A DNA stretch of 64,000 nucleotides, from contig NZ_CP027231.1 of NCBI RefSeq assembly GCF_002998435.1, positions 1,157,001-1,221,000 on the forward strand, in the 5' to 3' direction. The DNA comes from Bacteroides zoogleoformans. GTDB lineage: Bacteria; Bacteroidota; Bacteroidia; Bacteroidales; Bacteroidaceae. Each line of letters starts with the position of its first letter. Positions within the stretch are counted from its first letter, which is position 1. The notes under the pieces were generated by a model, which worked only from the letters and a program-made list of their open reading frames with translations, was not told where the DNA came from and did not search any database. A program made the position numbers and the translations under genes. This document shows, piece by piece, positions 27,064-35,437 of this stretch.

Positions 27064-28545
27064 ATGAAACGAAGAATCTTCACCTTATTATATGTAGTGC
27101 TTATGCTGCCTCTTGCAGCTCAGCCCCCCAAACACGAAGTACGTGCCGCTTGGATAACCGCCGTCTACGGGCTGGACTGGCCTCGCACACGTGCCACCTC
27201 GCTCGAAAGAATGCGCAAGCAGCAAGACGAACTCGTGGAGATACTGGACAAGCTGAAAGCCGCCAACTTCAACACCGTGCTGTTCCAGACGCGCACACGG
27301 GGCGATGTGCTCTACCAATCATCCATCGAGCCTTACAACTCCATACTGACAGGCAAGGTAGGAGGAGACCCCGGCTACGACCCGCTGGTCTTTGCCATAG
27401 AGGAGTGCCATAAACGGGGCATGGAATGCCATGCTTGGATGGTGAGTATCCCTTTGGGTAATAAAAAGCATGTAACGGCTCTGGGCAAAGAGTCGGTCAC
27501 CAAAAAGAAAGCGGCCATATGCGTCCCCTATAAGAATGAGTATTTCCTCAACCCCGGACATCCGCAAACCAAAGAATACCTGATGAGCCTCGTACGCGAA
27601 GTAGTGAAGCGCTATGATGTGGATGGAGTGCACTTCGACTATCTGCGCTATCCGGAGAATGCCCCGCGATTTCCCGATGGATATGACTACAAAAGATACT
27701 CCAAAGGCCGCAGTCTGGCGCAATGGCGCAGAGACAACATCACCGACATTGTGCGCTATATTTACAAAGAAGTGAAAGCGCTGAAGCCTTGGGTAAAAGT
27801 CAGTACCTCGCCCGTAGGCAAATACCGCGACACTTCCCGCTACTCCTCACGTGGGTGGAATGCCTACCACACCGTCTACCAGGATGTGCAAGGTTGGTTA
27901 GGCGAAGGCATTCAGGATCAGATTTTCCCGATGCAGTATTTCCGCGGCAACCACTTCTACCCATTCGTTCTCGACTGGAAAGAACAGAGTAACGGACGAC
28001 ATATCATCCCCGGTCTCGGCATCTATTTCCTCGACCCCGCCGAAGGCAACTGGACATTGGATGAAATTGAGCGGCAAATGCACTTCATACGTGCCCAAAA
28101 GTTGGAAGGCGAAGCGCACTATCGGGTGAAGTACTTGATGGACAACACGCAAGGAGTATATGATGTTCTGGAAGAAAAATTCTATACCGCCCCTGCACTG
28201 CAACCTGCCATGCCATGGATAGACAACATGTCGCCTACCCCTCCCACCAATCTCCGAACGGAACAATTAGCCCAGGGCTACCTGCGCCTCTATTGGGAAC
28301 CTTCTACCGATAACGACCGGCAGAATGCGCCGACGTATGTCATCTATGGCTCGGACACGTATCCCGTAGATACAGACAATCCGGAAAACATTCTGGCGCA
28401 ACGGGTGCAAGAAACAGAATTTATCTATGCCCCCATCCTCCCTTGGACTGCCCGGAAGTATTTCGCAGTGACGGCAGTAGACCGATGCGGAAACGAGAGC
28501 AAGGCAGCACTATTTGACGGAACGTTTCTTAAGGAAAAGCAATAA
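27064..28545 (+). CDS. Secreted GHL10-type glycoside hydrolase-like protein
   Basis: 493 residues. A signal peptide (MKRRIFTLLYVVLMLPLAAQ) leads into a PF02638-type barrel domain: HEVRAAWITAVYGLDWP, NFNTVLFQTRTRGDVLY, MECHAWMVSIPLG, VDGVHFDYLRYP (with the usual acid pair region) and VKVSTSPVGKYRD (residues about 24-340). A C-terminal fibronectin type III-like domain follows (PPTNLRTEQLAQGYLRLYW to TAVDRCGNESKA). Family members act on cell-wall or capsular glycans; the substrate is unknown. It ends 17 bp from the converging next gene. Confidence 0.9.
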   Translation: MKRRIFTLLYVVLMLPLAAQPPKHEVRAAWITAVYGLDWPRTRATSLERMRKQQDELVEILDKLKAANFNTVLFQTRTRGDVLYQSSIEPYNSILTGKVGGDPGYDPLVFAIEECHKRGMECHAWMVSIPLGNKKHVTALGKESVTKKKAAICVPYKNEYFLNPGHPQTKEYLMSLVREVVKRYDVDGVHFDYLRYPENAPRFPDGYDYKRYSKGRSLAQWRRDNITDIVRYIYKEVKALKPWVKVSTSPVGKYRDTSRYSSRGWNAYHTVYQDVQGWLGEGIQDQIFPMQYFRGNHFYPFVLDWKEQSNGRHIIPGLGIYFLDPAEGNWTLDEIERQMHFIRAQKLEGEAHYRVKYLMDNTQGVYDVLEEKFYTAPALQPAMPWIDNMSPTPPTNLRTEQLAQGYLRLYWEPSTDNDRQNAPTYVIYGSDTYPVDTDNPENILAQRVQETEFIYAPILPWTARKYFAVTAVDRCGNESKAALFDGTFLKEKQ

Positions 28546-28562
28546 GCAGAAGTGATGCCCCA

Positions 28563-29741
28563 TCAGTCGACCTGTACATACGCCCGGTAGCTGCTTCTCG
28601 CCGTAACCGGAACTAACGGAAGATAACCGGAGACTAATTTCCCGTCTTTTACCACAACAGGGTGTTGTAACCGATCTTGTTCATGTTGCTTGCGTAGTGC
28701 TTCATTGGAAAGAAAATATTCAATAGTGAATAGACCGGTACGCTCCGAAGCCATAAAGTATTCGTGAAAAAGGAGAGAAAACACCCCCATATTCATCCGC
28801 ATATTGACTTCTACACAAGGATGAACAGCATATCGGCCATCCTGCAGTAGACAAACCATCATATCCACTCCCAGATAGCCTTGATAGGTGGCACCATATT
28901 GTTCTGAAAGTATCTTGCACAATCTGTTGCGCACATCGTGCAACAGCTGCCCGCTGACGTATCCTGCCATTCGTTTCTCTATCTCCGGCGAAGCCATCAG
29001 AAGGTTACCGCTATACGCCCCGCTTTTATTCGTCAAGAACAAAGAATACCCCACAAAAGAAACCTTGCCGCATCCATCGGAACAAAATTCCATGGCAAAA
29101 TCTTCCACTTTATGATAGAGAGGCTCTCCCGACACAAATCCTTGCTCCCTAATGATGCGTTCGCACCAGCCCTCAATGGATTTTGTGAAAATGCTCTTAC
29201 ACCAATTCAACCCCTTGCCACTACCCGACCAAGGCATTTTCAGCACACAAGCATCGTGCTTCAGGACGAACTCACGACAATCGGCTGTAGTAGCCAGGCG
29301 ATGAGATTCACCGCAACATCCTTCGGGCTGTAAGGACATAAAGTGCTTCAAAACCTCCATTGCCCTTTCGCGCGAAGAAAGGCGACGATAGGCGGCAAGC
29401 TGCTCTGCCACGGGTAGTCTGCATGCAGGAACTCCGGCTTTCAACAAACGCTTACAAATGGCAGGATTCCATCCCCAAGGCATCACCTGTACATCTTTAC
29501 AGATAGCCAATTCCGGCAAAGTCAGTAATTTCACATCCGGCCGGAACATCTCCTCCACCTGCTTCAGGAAATCAGTGTTATAGGCCGAAGGAGCCAATAC
29601 CGCACTGCCCGGTTCGGCATACCAAACGGGCAGCAGAGCTAAATCTTCAGCCATGCGGCAAATGGCGGCAGGTGCCATGTAGTTCTCCTCATTGTTTCCT
29701 AAGGCCATATCCGCATCCGGATTGAACAGGTAGAGCTTCAT
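28563..29741 (-). CDS. ATP-grasp-like protein conserved in Bacteroides
   Basis: 392 residues, cytoplasmic, no signal. The middle has VLKMPWSGSGKGL, like the ATP-binding K-x-[PS]-x-G-S-G-x-x-G loop of ATP-grasp enzymes. Later YQGYLGVDMMV and HPCVEVNMRMNMG resemble the metal-binding D and E-x-N block. The start MKLYLFNPDADMALGNN is distinctive (N-P-D-x-D). These features suggest a carboxylate-amine ligase with an unknown substrate. It is not in an operon. I recognise it only as a conserved hypothetical. Confidence 0.8.
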   Translation of the reverse strand: MKLYLFNPDADMALGNNEENYMAPAAICRMAEDLALLPVWYAEPGSAVLAPSAYNTDFLKQVEEMFRPDVKLLTLPELAICKDVQVMPWGWNPAICKRLLKAGVPACRLPVAEQLAAYRRLSSRERAMEVLKHFMSLQPEGCCGESHRLATTADCREFVLKHDACVLKMPWSGSGKGLNWCKSIFTKSIEGWCERIIREQGFVSGEPLYHKVEDFAMEFCSDGCGKVSFVGYSLFLTNKSGAYSGNLLMASPEIEKRMAGYVSGQLLHDVRNRLCKILSEQYGATYQGYLGVDMMVCLLQDGRYAVHPCVEVNMRMNMGVFSLLFHEYFMASERTGLFTIEYFLSNEALRKQHEQDRLQHPVVVKDGKLVSGYLPLVPVTARSSYRAYVQVD

Positions 29742-29812
29742 CTTTAATGGTTCATTGGTTATTCATTGCTTACTTGACGGCACAAAGTTATATAATATTT
29801 TGTCATCTCCAC

Positions 29813-29843
29813 TTTGCAATTTCATAAAAAAGGAATATCTTTG
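29813..29843 (+). promoter_or_regulatory. Consensus Bacteroides promoter of the AAA ATPase gene
   Basis: TTTG (29813-29816) and TATCTTTG (29836-29843) with exactly 19 bp between, the best -33/-7 match I found in this window. The start codon follows 26 bp later. Confidence 0.75.
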
Positions 29844-29868
29844 TCGCCTGATAAACCGAACTTAAAGC

Positions 29869-31047
29869 ATGGAAGCATTTTACCGTACACACGCTTATCT
29901 TGTAGAGCATACCAATGCTCCCGTACGCCGCGACCTTATGGATGAGATTGACTGGAACGACCGTCTTATCGGCATCAAAGGGACAAGAGGGGTCGGTAAA
30001 ACCACATTCCTCCTCCAATATGCCAAAGAAAAATTCGGAACGGATCGCTCTTGTCTCTTCATCAACATGAACAACTTCTACTTCTCCGGACACAGCATTG
30101 TAGAATTTGCCGCCGAGTTCCAGCGCCGTGGAGGGAAAGTGCTGCTGATAGACCAAGTGTTCAAGTACCCTGATTGGAGTCAGGAGCTGCGCATGTGCTA
30201 TGACCGCTTCCCTCATCTGAAGATCGTATTCACCGGTTCGTCCGTGATGAGACTGAAAGAAGAAAACCTTGAGTTGCGCGATATTGTCAAGAGCTACAAC
30301 CTCCGTGGATTTTCATTCCGGGAGTACTTGAACCTGCAAACAGGCATGAAGTTCCGGGCCTATACGCTGGAAGAAATTCTGAGTAACCATGAACAGATAG
30401 CCAAAGGCATTCTTTCCAAAGTGCATCCGCTGGACTATCTTCAAGACTATATGCACCATGGGTTCTACCCTTTCTTTCTCGAAAAACGGAACTTCTCGGA
30501 GAATCTGCTTAAAACCATGAACATGATGGTGGAGGTAGATATTTTGCTGATTAAGCAAATAGAGCTGAAATATCTTTCAAAGATAAAGAAACTGCTATAC
30601 CTGCTGGCCGTAGACGGACCGAAAGCACCGAATGTCAGTCAACTGGCAAACGACATACAGACCTCACGCGCCACTGTGATGAACTACATCAAATATTTGG
30701 CAGATGCACGTCTCATCAACATGTTGTATCCCAAAGAAGAAGAATTTCCCAAGAAGCCTTCTAAGATAATGATGCACAATTCAAACTTGATGTATTCCAT
30801 CTACCCCGTCAAGGTGGAAGAACAAGACGTATTAGATACATTTTTTGCAAACACCATGTGGAAAGACCACAAAGTGAACAAAGGAGACAAGAACATGTCG
30901 TTCATGGTAGATGAAGTGATGCCCTTTAAGATCTGCCTGGAAGGAATGAAAATAAAAAATAATCCGGGGGTAACGTACGTTCTGCATAAAGCTGAAATAG
31001 GCCGGGGCAACCAAATACCTCTTTGGCTGTTTGGCTTCTTATATTAA
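29869..31047 (+). CDS. AAA family ATPase (AAA_14 / DUF4143-like)
   Basis: 392 residues. Walker A is GTRGVGKTTFLLQ (about 44-56), Walker B-like VLLIDQVF (about 98-105), and sensor KIVFTGSSVMRL follows. A winged-helix region (NDIQTSRATVMNYIKYL) and a DUF4143-like C-terminal part come after. Such ATPases are common in Bacteroidetes with unknown function; some resemble archaeal ATPases linked to toxin-antitoxin-like systems. The C-terminal PD-(D/E)xK region usual in this family is not clear here. It is followed 33 bp later by nifJ but the two have unrelated roles. Confidence 0.88.
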   Translation: MEAFYRTHAYLVEHTNAPVRRDLMDEIDWNDRLIGIKGTRGVGKTTFLLQYAKEKFGTDRSCLFINMNNFYFSGHSIVEFAAEFQRRGGKVLLIDQVFKYPDWSQELRMCYDRFPHLKIVFTGSSVMRLKEENLELRDIVKSYNLRGFSFREYLNLQTGMKFRAYTLEEILSNHEQIAKGILSKVHPLDYLQDYMHHGFYPFFLEKRNFSENLLKTMNMMVEVDILLIKQIELKYLSKIKKLLYLLAVDGPKAPNVSQLANDIQTSRATVMNYIKYLADARLINMLYPKEEEFPKKPSKIMMHNSNLMYSIYPVKVEEQDVLDTFFANTMWKDHKVNKGDKNMSFMVDEVMPFKICLEGMKIKNNPGVTYVLHKAEIGRGNQIPLWLFGFLY

Positions 31048-31079
31048 TAGTATTTTTTCACTTAATAAATAAATTAGTT

Positions 31080-34000
31080 ATGACTAAACAAAAGAAATTC
31101 ATTACTTGTGATGGAAATCAAGCTGCTGCACATATCTCGTATATGTTCTCAGAAGTAGCCGCTATTTATCCTATCACCCCCTCTTCTACGATGGCTGAAT
31201 ACGTAGACGAATGGGCTGCCGCAGGTCGCAAGAATATCTTCGGCGAAACAGTTTTGGTGCAAGAAATGCAATCAGAAGGCGGTGCCGCAGGTGCCGTTCA
31301 CGGTTCTTTGCAAGCAGGAGCACTGACCACTACGTATACCGCCTCGCAGGGTCTGTTGCTGATGATTCCGAACATGTACAAAATTGCCGGTGAATTTCTG
31401 CCTTGCGTATTCCACGTATCGGCACGTACTTTGGCAAGCCATGCGCTGTGTATCTTCGGCGACCACCAAGACGTGATGTCTGCCCGTCAAACCGGCTTTG
31501 CCATGCTGGCAGAAGGTTCCGTACAGGAAGTAATGGACTTGGCGGGTGTGGCTCACCTCTCTACTTTGAAAAGTCGCGTGCCGTTCGTCAACTTCTTCGA
31601 CGGCTTCCGCACCTCGCACGAAATCCAGAAGATTGAAATGCTGGAGAACGAAGACCTCGCTCCGCTTATCGACCAAGAAGCTTTGGCCGAGTTCCGCGCA
31701 CGCGCATTGAATCCGATGAATCCGGTGGCCCGCGGTATGGCTGAGAACCCCGACCACTTCTTCCAGCACCGCGAGTCGTGTAACAACTACTACACGGAAG
31801 TTCCCGCCATCGTGGAAGCATACATGAACGAGATTTCCAAGATTACCGGCCGCAAATACGGTCTGTTCGACTACTACGGTGCAGAAGACGCCGAGCGTGT
31901 CATCATCGCCATGGGCTCTGTGACGGAAGCCGCACGCGAAGCCATCGACCACCTCACCGCCAATGGAGAAAAGGTAGGTTTGGTTGCCGTCCATCTGTAT
32001 CGTCCGTTCTCGGCCAAGCACTTCCTTGCGGCAGTGCCCAAGACTGCCAAGAAGATTGCCGTACTGGACCGTACCAAGGAGCCGGGCGCCAACGGCGAAC
32101 CCTTATACCTCGACGTCAAAGACTGCTTCTATGGCACGAAGGATGCTCCGGTCATCGTAGGCGGCCGCTATGGTCTGGGCTCTAAGGACACTACTCCTGC
32201 ACAAATCATTGCCGTGTACAAGAACTTGGCGATGCCCATGCCGAAGAATCATTTCACCATCGGCATTGTAGACGACGTGACGTTCACTTCCCTACCCCAG
32301 GAAGAAGAAATCGCACTGGGCGGCGCAGGCATGTTCGAGGCCAAGTTCTACGGTTTGGGTGCCGACGGTACGGTGGGCGCCAACAAGAACTCCGTGAAGA
32401 TTATCGGCGACAATACGGACAAGCACTGTCAGGCTTACTTCTCATACGACTCCAAGAAGTCTGGCGGTTTCACTTGCTCGCACCTGCGCTTCGGCGACAC
32501 TCCGATTCGTTCTACCTATTTAGTAAATACGCCCAACTTCGTGGCTTGCCACGTTCAGGCCTACCTGCACATGTATGACGTGACACGCGGCTTGCGCAAG
32601 AACGGTTCGTTCCTGCTGAACACCATCTGGGAGGGCGAAGAGCTGGCAAAGAACCTTTCCAATAGGGTGAAGAAATACTTCGCCCAGAACAATATCACCG
32701 TTTACTACATCAATGCCACGCAGATTGCACAGGAAATCGGGTTGGGCAACCGCACCAACACCATTCTTCAGTCGGCTTTCTTCCGCATCACAGGCGTCAT
32801 TCCGGTGGAGTTGGCCGTAGAGCAAATGAAGAAGTTCATCGTGAAGTCATACGGTAAGAAGGGCGAAGATGTGGTGAACAAGAACTATGCAGCCGTCGAC
32901 CGCGGTGGCGAGTACAAGCAGCTGACCGTCGACCCGGCCTGGGCCAACCTGCCGGATGATGTCAAAGCGGAGAACAACGACCCGGTCTTCATCAACGAAG
33001 TGGTTCGCCCCATCAACGCGCAAGACGGCGACTTGCTGCCGGTATCTGCATTCAAAGGCATCGAAGACGGTACTTGGCATCAAGGAACCGCCAAATACGA
33101 AAAGCGCGGTGTGGCAGCATTCGTCCCCGAATGGAATGCGGAGAACTGCATCCAGTGTAACAAATGTGCCTACGTCTGTCCTCATGCCTCCATCCGTCCG
33201 TTCGTGCTTGACGAAGAGGAACAGAAAGGCGCAAACTTCACTCAACTGAAAGCCGTAGGAAAGACCTTCGAGAACATGACGTTCCGCATCCAAGTGGATG
33301 TGCTGGACTGTCTGGGATGCGGCAACTGCGCCGACGTTTGTCCGGGCAACCCGAAGAAGGGCGGCAAGGCACTGACGATGAAGCACCTCGAAAGTCAACT
33401 GTCCGAAGCCGACAACTGGACCTACTGCGCAGAAAACGTGAAGAGCAAGCAACACCTGGTGGACATCAAGGCCAATGTGAAGAACTCGCAGTTCGCCACT
33501 CCGTTGTTCGAGTTCTCCGGGGCATGTGCCGGCTGCGGTGAGACTCCGTACGTCAAGCTGATTACCCAGTTGTTCGGCGACCGCGAGATGGTGGCCAACG
33601 CCACGGGATGTTCTTCCATCTACTCCGGTTCCGTGCCTTCTACTCCTTATACAAAGAACGAAAAAGGTCATGGTCCGGCATGGGCCAACTCTTTGTTCGA
33701 AGACTTCTGCGAGTTCGGTCTGGGCATGGAACTTGCCAACGAGAAGATGCGTGCACGTATCGTGAAGCTGTTCAATCAAGCCATCGAAAACGAGCACACG
33801 CCTGCCGACGCCAAAGAACTGATGCAGACATGGATCGACAACATGTTCGATGCCGACAAGACCAAGGAACTGGCTCCGCAACTCGAACAAGTAATCAATG
33901 ACGGCATCGCTATCGCTGATTGCTCCGTATGCAAGGAACTGAAAGGTTTGACGCAATACCTCGTTAAACGCAGCCAGTGGATTATCGGCGGTGACGGCGC

Positions 34001-34643
34001 TTCGTACGACATCGGCTACGGCGGTCTCGACCACGTCATCGCCTCCGGAAAGGACGTTAACATCCTCGTTCTCGATACGGAGGTTTACTCCAATACGGGC
34101 GGCCAATCTTCCAAAGCCACTCCGGTGGGTGCCATCGCCAAGTTCGCCGCTTCCGGCAAGCGCGTGCGCAAGAAAGACCTCGGCTTGATGGCCACTACTT
34201 ACGGATACGTATATGTTGCCCAGATTGCCATGGGTGCCGACCAGGCCCAGACATTGAAGGCCATCCGCGAGGCAGAGGCATATCCCGGCCCGTCGCTCAT
34301 CATCGCCTACGCTCCGTGTATCAACCACGGTCTGAAGGCCGGTATGGGTAAGAGCCAGGCCGAAGAAGAAAAGGCCGTGAAGTGCGGTTACTGGCACCTG
34401 TGGCGCTACAACCCGTCACTGGAAGCCGAGGGTAAGAACCCCTTCACGCTGGACAGCAAAGAGCCTGATTGGAGCGGTTTCCAAGACTTCCTGAAGAACG
34501 AGGTTCGCTACTCATCGGTAATGAAACAATATCCTGCGGAAGCCGCAGAACTGTTCCAAGCTGCCGAAGACAATGCCAAATGGCGCTACAACAGCTACAA
34601 GCGCTTGTCCAAAAGCAATTGGGGCGCTGAAGTGACCGAATAA
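31080..34643 (+). CDS. nifJ: Pyruvate:ferredoxin (flavodoxin) oxidoreductase
   Basis: 1187 residues from the ATG at 31080 (MTKQKKFITCDGNQAAAHI); an open frame extends 57 bases further but lies in the upstream gene. Domains in order: domain I/II with YPITPSSTMAEYVDEW, two ferredoxin clusters CIQCNKCAYVCPH and CLGCGNCADVCPG (about 700-765), the cluster ligand CAGCGETPYVK, and the thiamine diphosphate site GDGASYDIGYGGLDH near 970. It oxidises pyruvate to acetyl-CoA and CO2 and reduces ferredoxin, the central anaerobic step. Codon use is strongly biased, as expected of a highly expressed gene. Ends in a strong terminator. Confidence 0.97.
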   Translation: MTKQKKFITCDGNQAAAHISYMFSEVAAIYPITPSSTMAEYVDEWAAAGRKNIFGETVLVQEMQSEGGAAGAVHGSLQAGALTTTYTASQGLLLMIPNMYKIAGEFLPCVFHVSARTLASHALCIFGDHQDVMSARQTGFAMLAEGSVQEVMDLAGVAHLSTLKSRVPFVNFFDGFRTSHEIQKIEMLENEDLAPLIDQEALAEFRARALNPMNPVARGMAENPDHFFQHRESCNNYYTEVPAIVEAYMNEISKITGRKYGLFDYYGAEDAERVIIAMGSVTEAAREAIDHLTANGEKVGLVAVHLYRPFSAKHFLAAVPKTAKKIAVLDRTKEPGANGEPLYLDVKDCFYGTKDAPVIVGGRYGLGSKDTTPAQIIAVYKNLAMPMPKNHFTIGIVDDVTFTSLPQEEEIALGGAGMFEAKFYGLGADGTVGANKNSVKIIGDNTDKHCQAYFSYDSKKSGGFTCSHLRFGDTPIRSTYLVNTPNFVACHVQAYLHMYDVTRGLRKNGSFLLNTIWEGEELAKNLSNRVKKYFAQNNITVYYINATQIAQEIGLGNRTNTILQSAFFRITGVIPVELAVEQMKKFIVKSYGKKGEDVVNKNYAAVDRGGEYKQLTVDPAWANLPDDVKAENNDPVFINEVVRPINAQDGDLLPVSAFKGIEDGTWHQGTAKYEKRGVAAFVPEWNAENCIQCNKCAYVCPHASIRPFVLDEEEQKGANFTQLKAVGKTFENMTFRIQVDVLDCLGCGNCADVCPGNPKKGGKALTMKHLESQLSEADNWTYCAENVKSKQHLVDIKANVKNSQFATPLFEFSGACAGCGETPYVKLITQLFGDREMVANATGCSSIYSGSVPSTPYTKNEKGHGPAWANSLFEDFCEFGLGMELANEKMRARIVKLFNQAIENEHTPADAKELMQTWIDNMFDADKTKELAPQLEQVINDGIAIADCSVCKELKGLTQYLVKRSQWIIGGDGASYDIGYGGLDHVIASGKDVNILVLDTEVYSNTGGQSSKATPVGAIAKFAASGKRVRKKDLGLMATTYGYVYVAQIAMGADQAQTLKAIREAEAYPGPSLIIAYAPCINHGLKAGMGKSQAEEEKAVKCGYWHLWRYNPSLEAEGKNPFTLDSKEPDWSGFQDFLKNEVRYSSVMKQYPAEAAELFQAAEDNAKWRYNSYKRLSKSNWGAEVTE

Positions 34644-34666
34644 ATAGGATTGTTGAACTAAAGAAT

Positions 34667-34706
34667 AGAGGCTGCTCCCGATTGAAATGAATGGGATGCA
34701 GCCTCT
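34667..34706 (+). terminator. nifJ terminator
   Basis: Stem AGAGGCTGC-TCCC / GGGA-GCAGCCTCT with a 13-base loop, 24 bp after the nifJ stop. It is followed by TATTTG; the T run is short. Confidence 0.7.
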
Positions 34707-34892
34707 ATTTGCCATAACAAAGGCTCCTATATCCAGGAATTATCACCATATGCGGGTCATTGGCATGACACTTGGAAGTAAAGAAGTGCCCGAAATCATG
34801 AAAAAACCGGTAGACAGCATAAAAAAACTAAAAAACAGTTAGCGGGAGCAAGAAAGCAACACCAAGTTTTACACCATTAGAGCAACAATCCG

Positions 34893-34900
34893 TACCTTTG
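34893..34900 (+). promoter_or_regulatory. -7 box of the metal-uptake-like operon
   Basis: TACCTTTG fits TAnnTTTG. The -33 partner is poor (TTTT at 34867-34870). The start codon follows 24 bp later. The weak -33 would fit a regulated promoter; no Zur- or Fur-type palindrome is clearly seen. Confidence 0.5.
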
Positions 34901-34923
34901 CTTTCGGCTTAACCAATAGACGA

Positions 34924-35265
34924 ATGGAGAGAAAGAGAAAAAACAAGGTTTTTGTTGCATGGCTGTTATTGCTGACACTCATGCCTTTCTTTGCAGTCAA
35001 AGCCCTCCACTTCCATCATTCGGAAGCAGAGATCTCTGCTTGTCATTCCGGAGAGACACATTCGCACACCTCGGATGACTGTGCCATTTGTCATTTCATG
35101 CTCTCCCCCTTTACGCAAGCCGAATCGTTTCAGATTCATATATATCTATCCTTTTTTAATTATCAACCCATTTATGCAACCGATAAGGATTGTCCGACCA
35201 TTCCATATCCTTATCATCTGCGTGCTCCGCCCACTGCCCCTATATCATACCTATGGGCAGTCTGA
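34924..35265 (+). CDS. Small His/Cys-rich membrane-anchored protein
   Basis: 113 residues. A single N-terminal helix (VAWLLLLTLMPFFAVKALHF) is followed by a His/Cys-rich stretch (HFHHSEAEISACH, THSHTSDDCAICHF) that could bind a metal ion in the periplasm. It resembles DUF2946-type small proteins in layout. It lies 172 bp upstream of the TonB receptor; the gap holds a small hairpin with stem TTTCCC/GGGAAA near 35375-35395. Confidence 0.7.
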   Translation: MERKRKNKVFVAWLLLLTLMPFFAVKALHFHHSEAEISACHSGETHSHTSDDCAICHFMLSPFTQAESFQIHIYLSFFNYQPIYATDKDCPTIPYPYHLRAPPTAPISYLWAV

Positions 35266-35437
35266 AGCAGCTGTCGGTGATGCAATTCTCTACCGATTCG
35301 GCTTCTTTAATGTGTGGGCCGACGCTTCCTCAAGTGTTGATTTAAGACGACTCCAAACTTGCCCGTAAGCCATTCTTTCCCAAAAGGGAAATGGCATCAA
35401 TATCCTCTTACAAACTTACTAAGAATGATTGATTTTT

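Noticed and set aside
32847..34397. Long open frame antisense to nifJ (516 codons), and similar ones antisense to uvrA, the TonB receptor and GH32
   Set aside because: They mirror strongly biased, GC-rich codons of well-recognised genes on the other strand, have no ribosome-binding sites, and their translations show no domain.
34746..34843. 30-codon plus-strand frame (MRVIGMTLGSKEV) between nifJ and the metal operon
   Set aside because: No clear ribosome-binding site, no family I know, and it lies in the leader region just after the nifJ terminator; not enough to call a gene.
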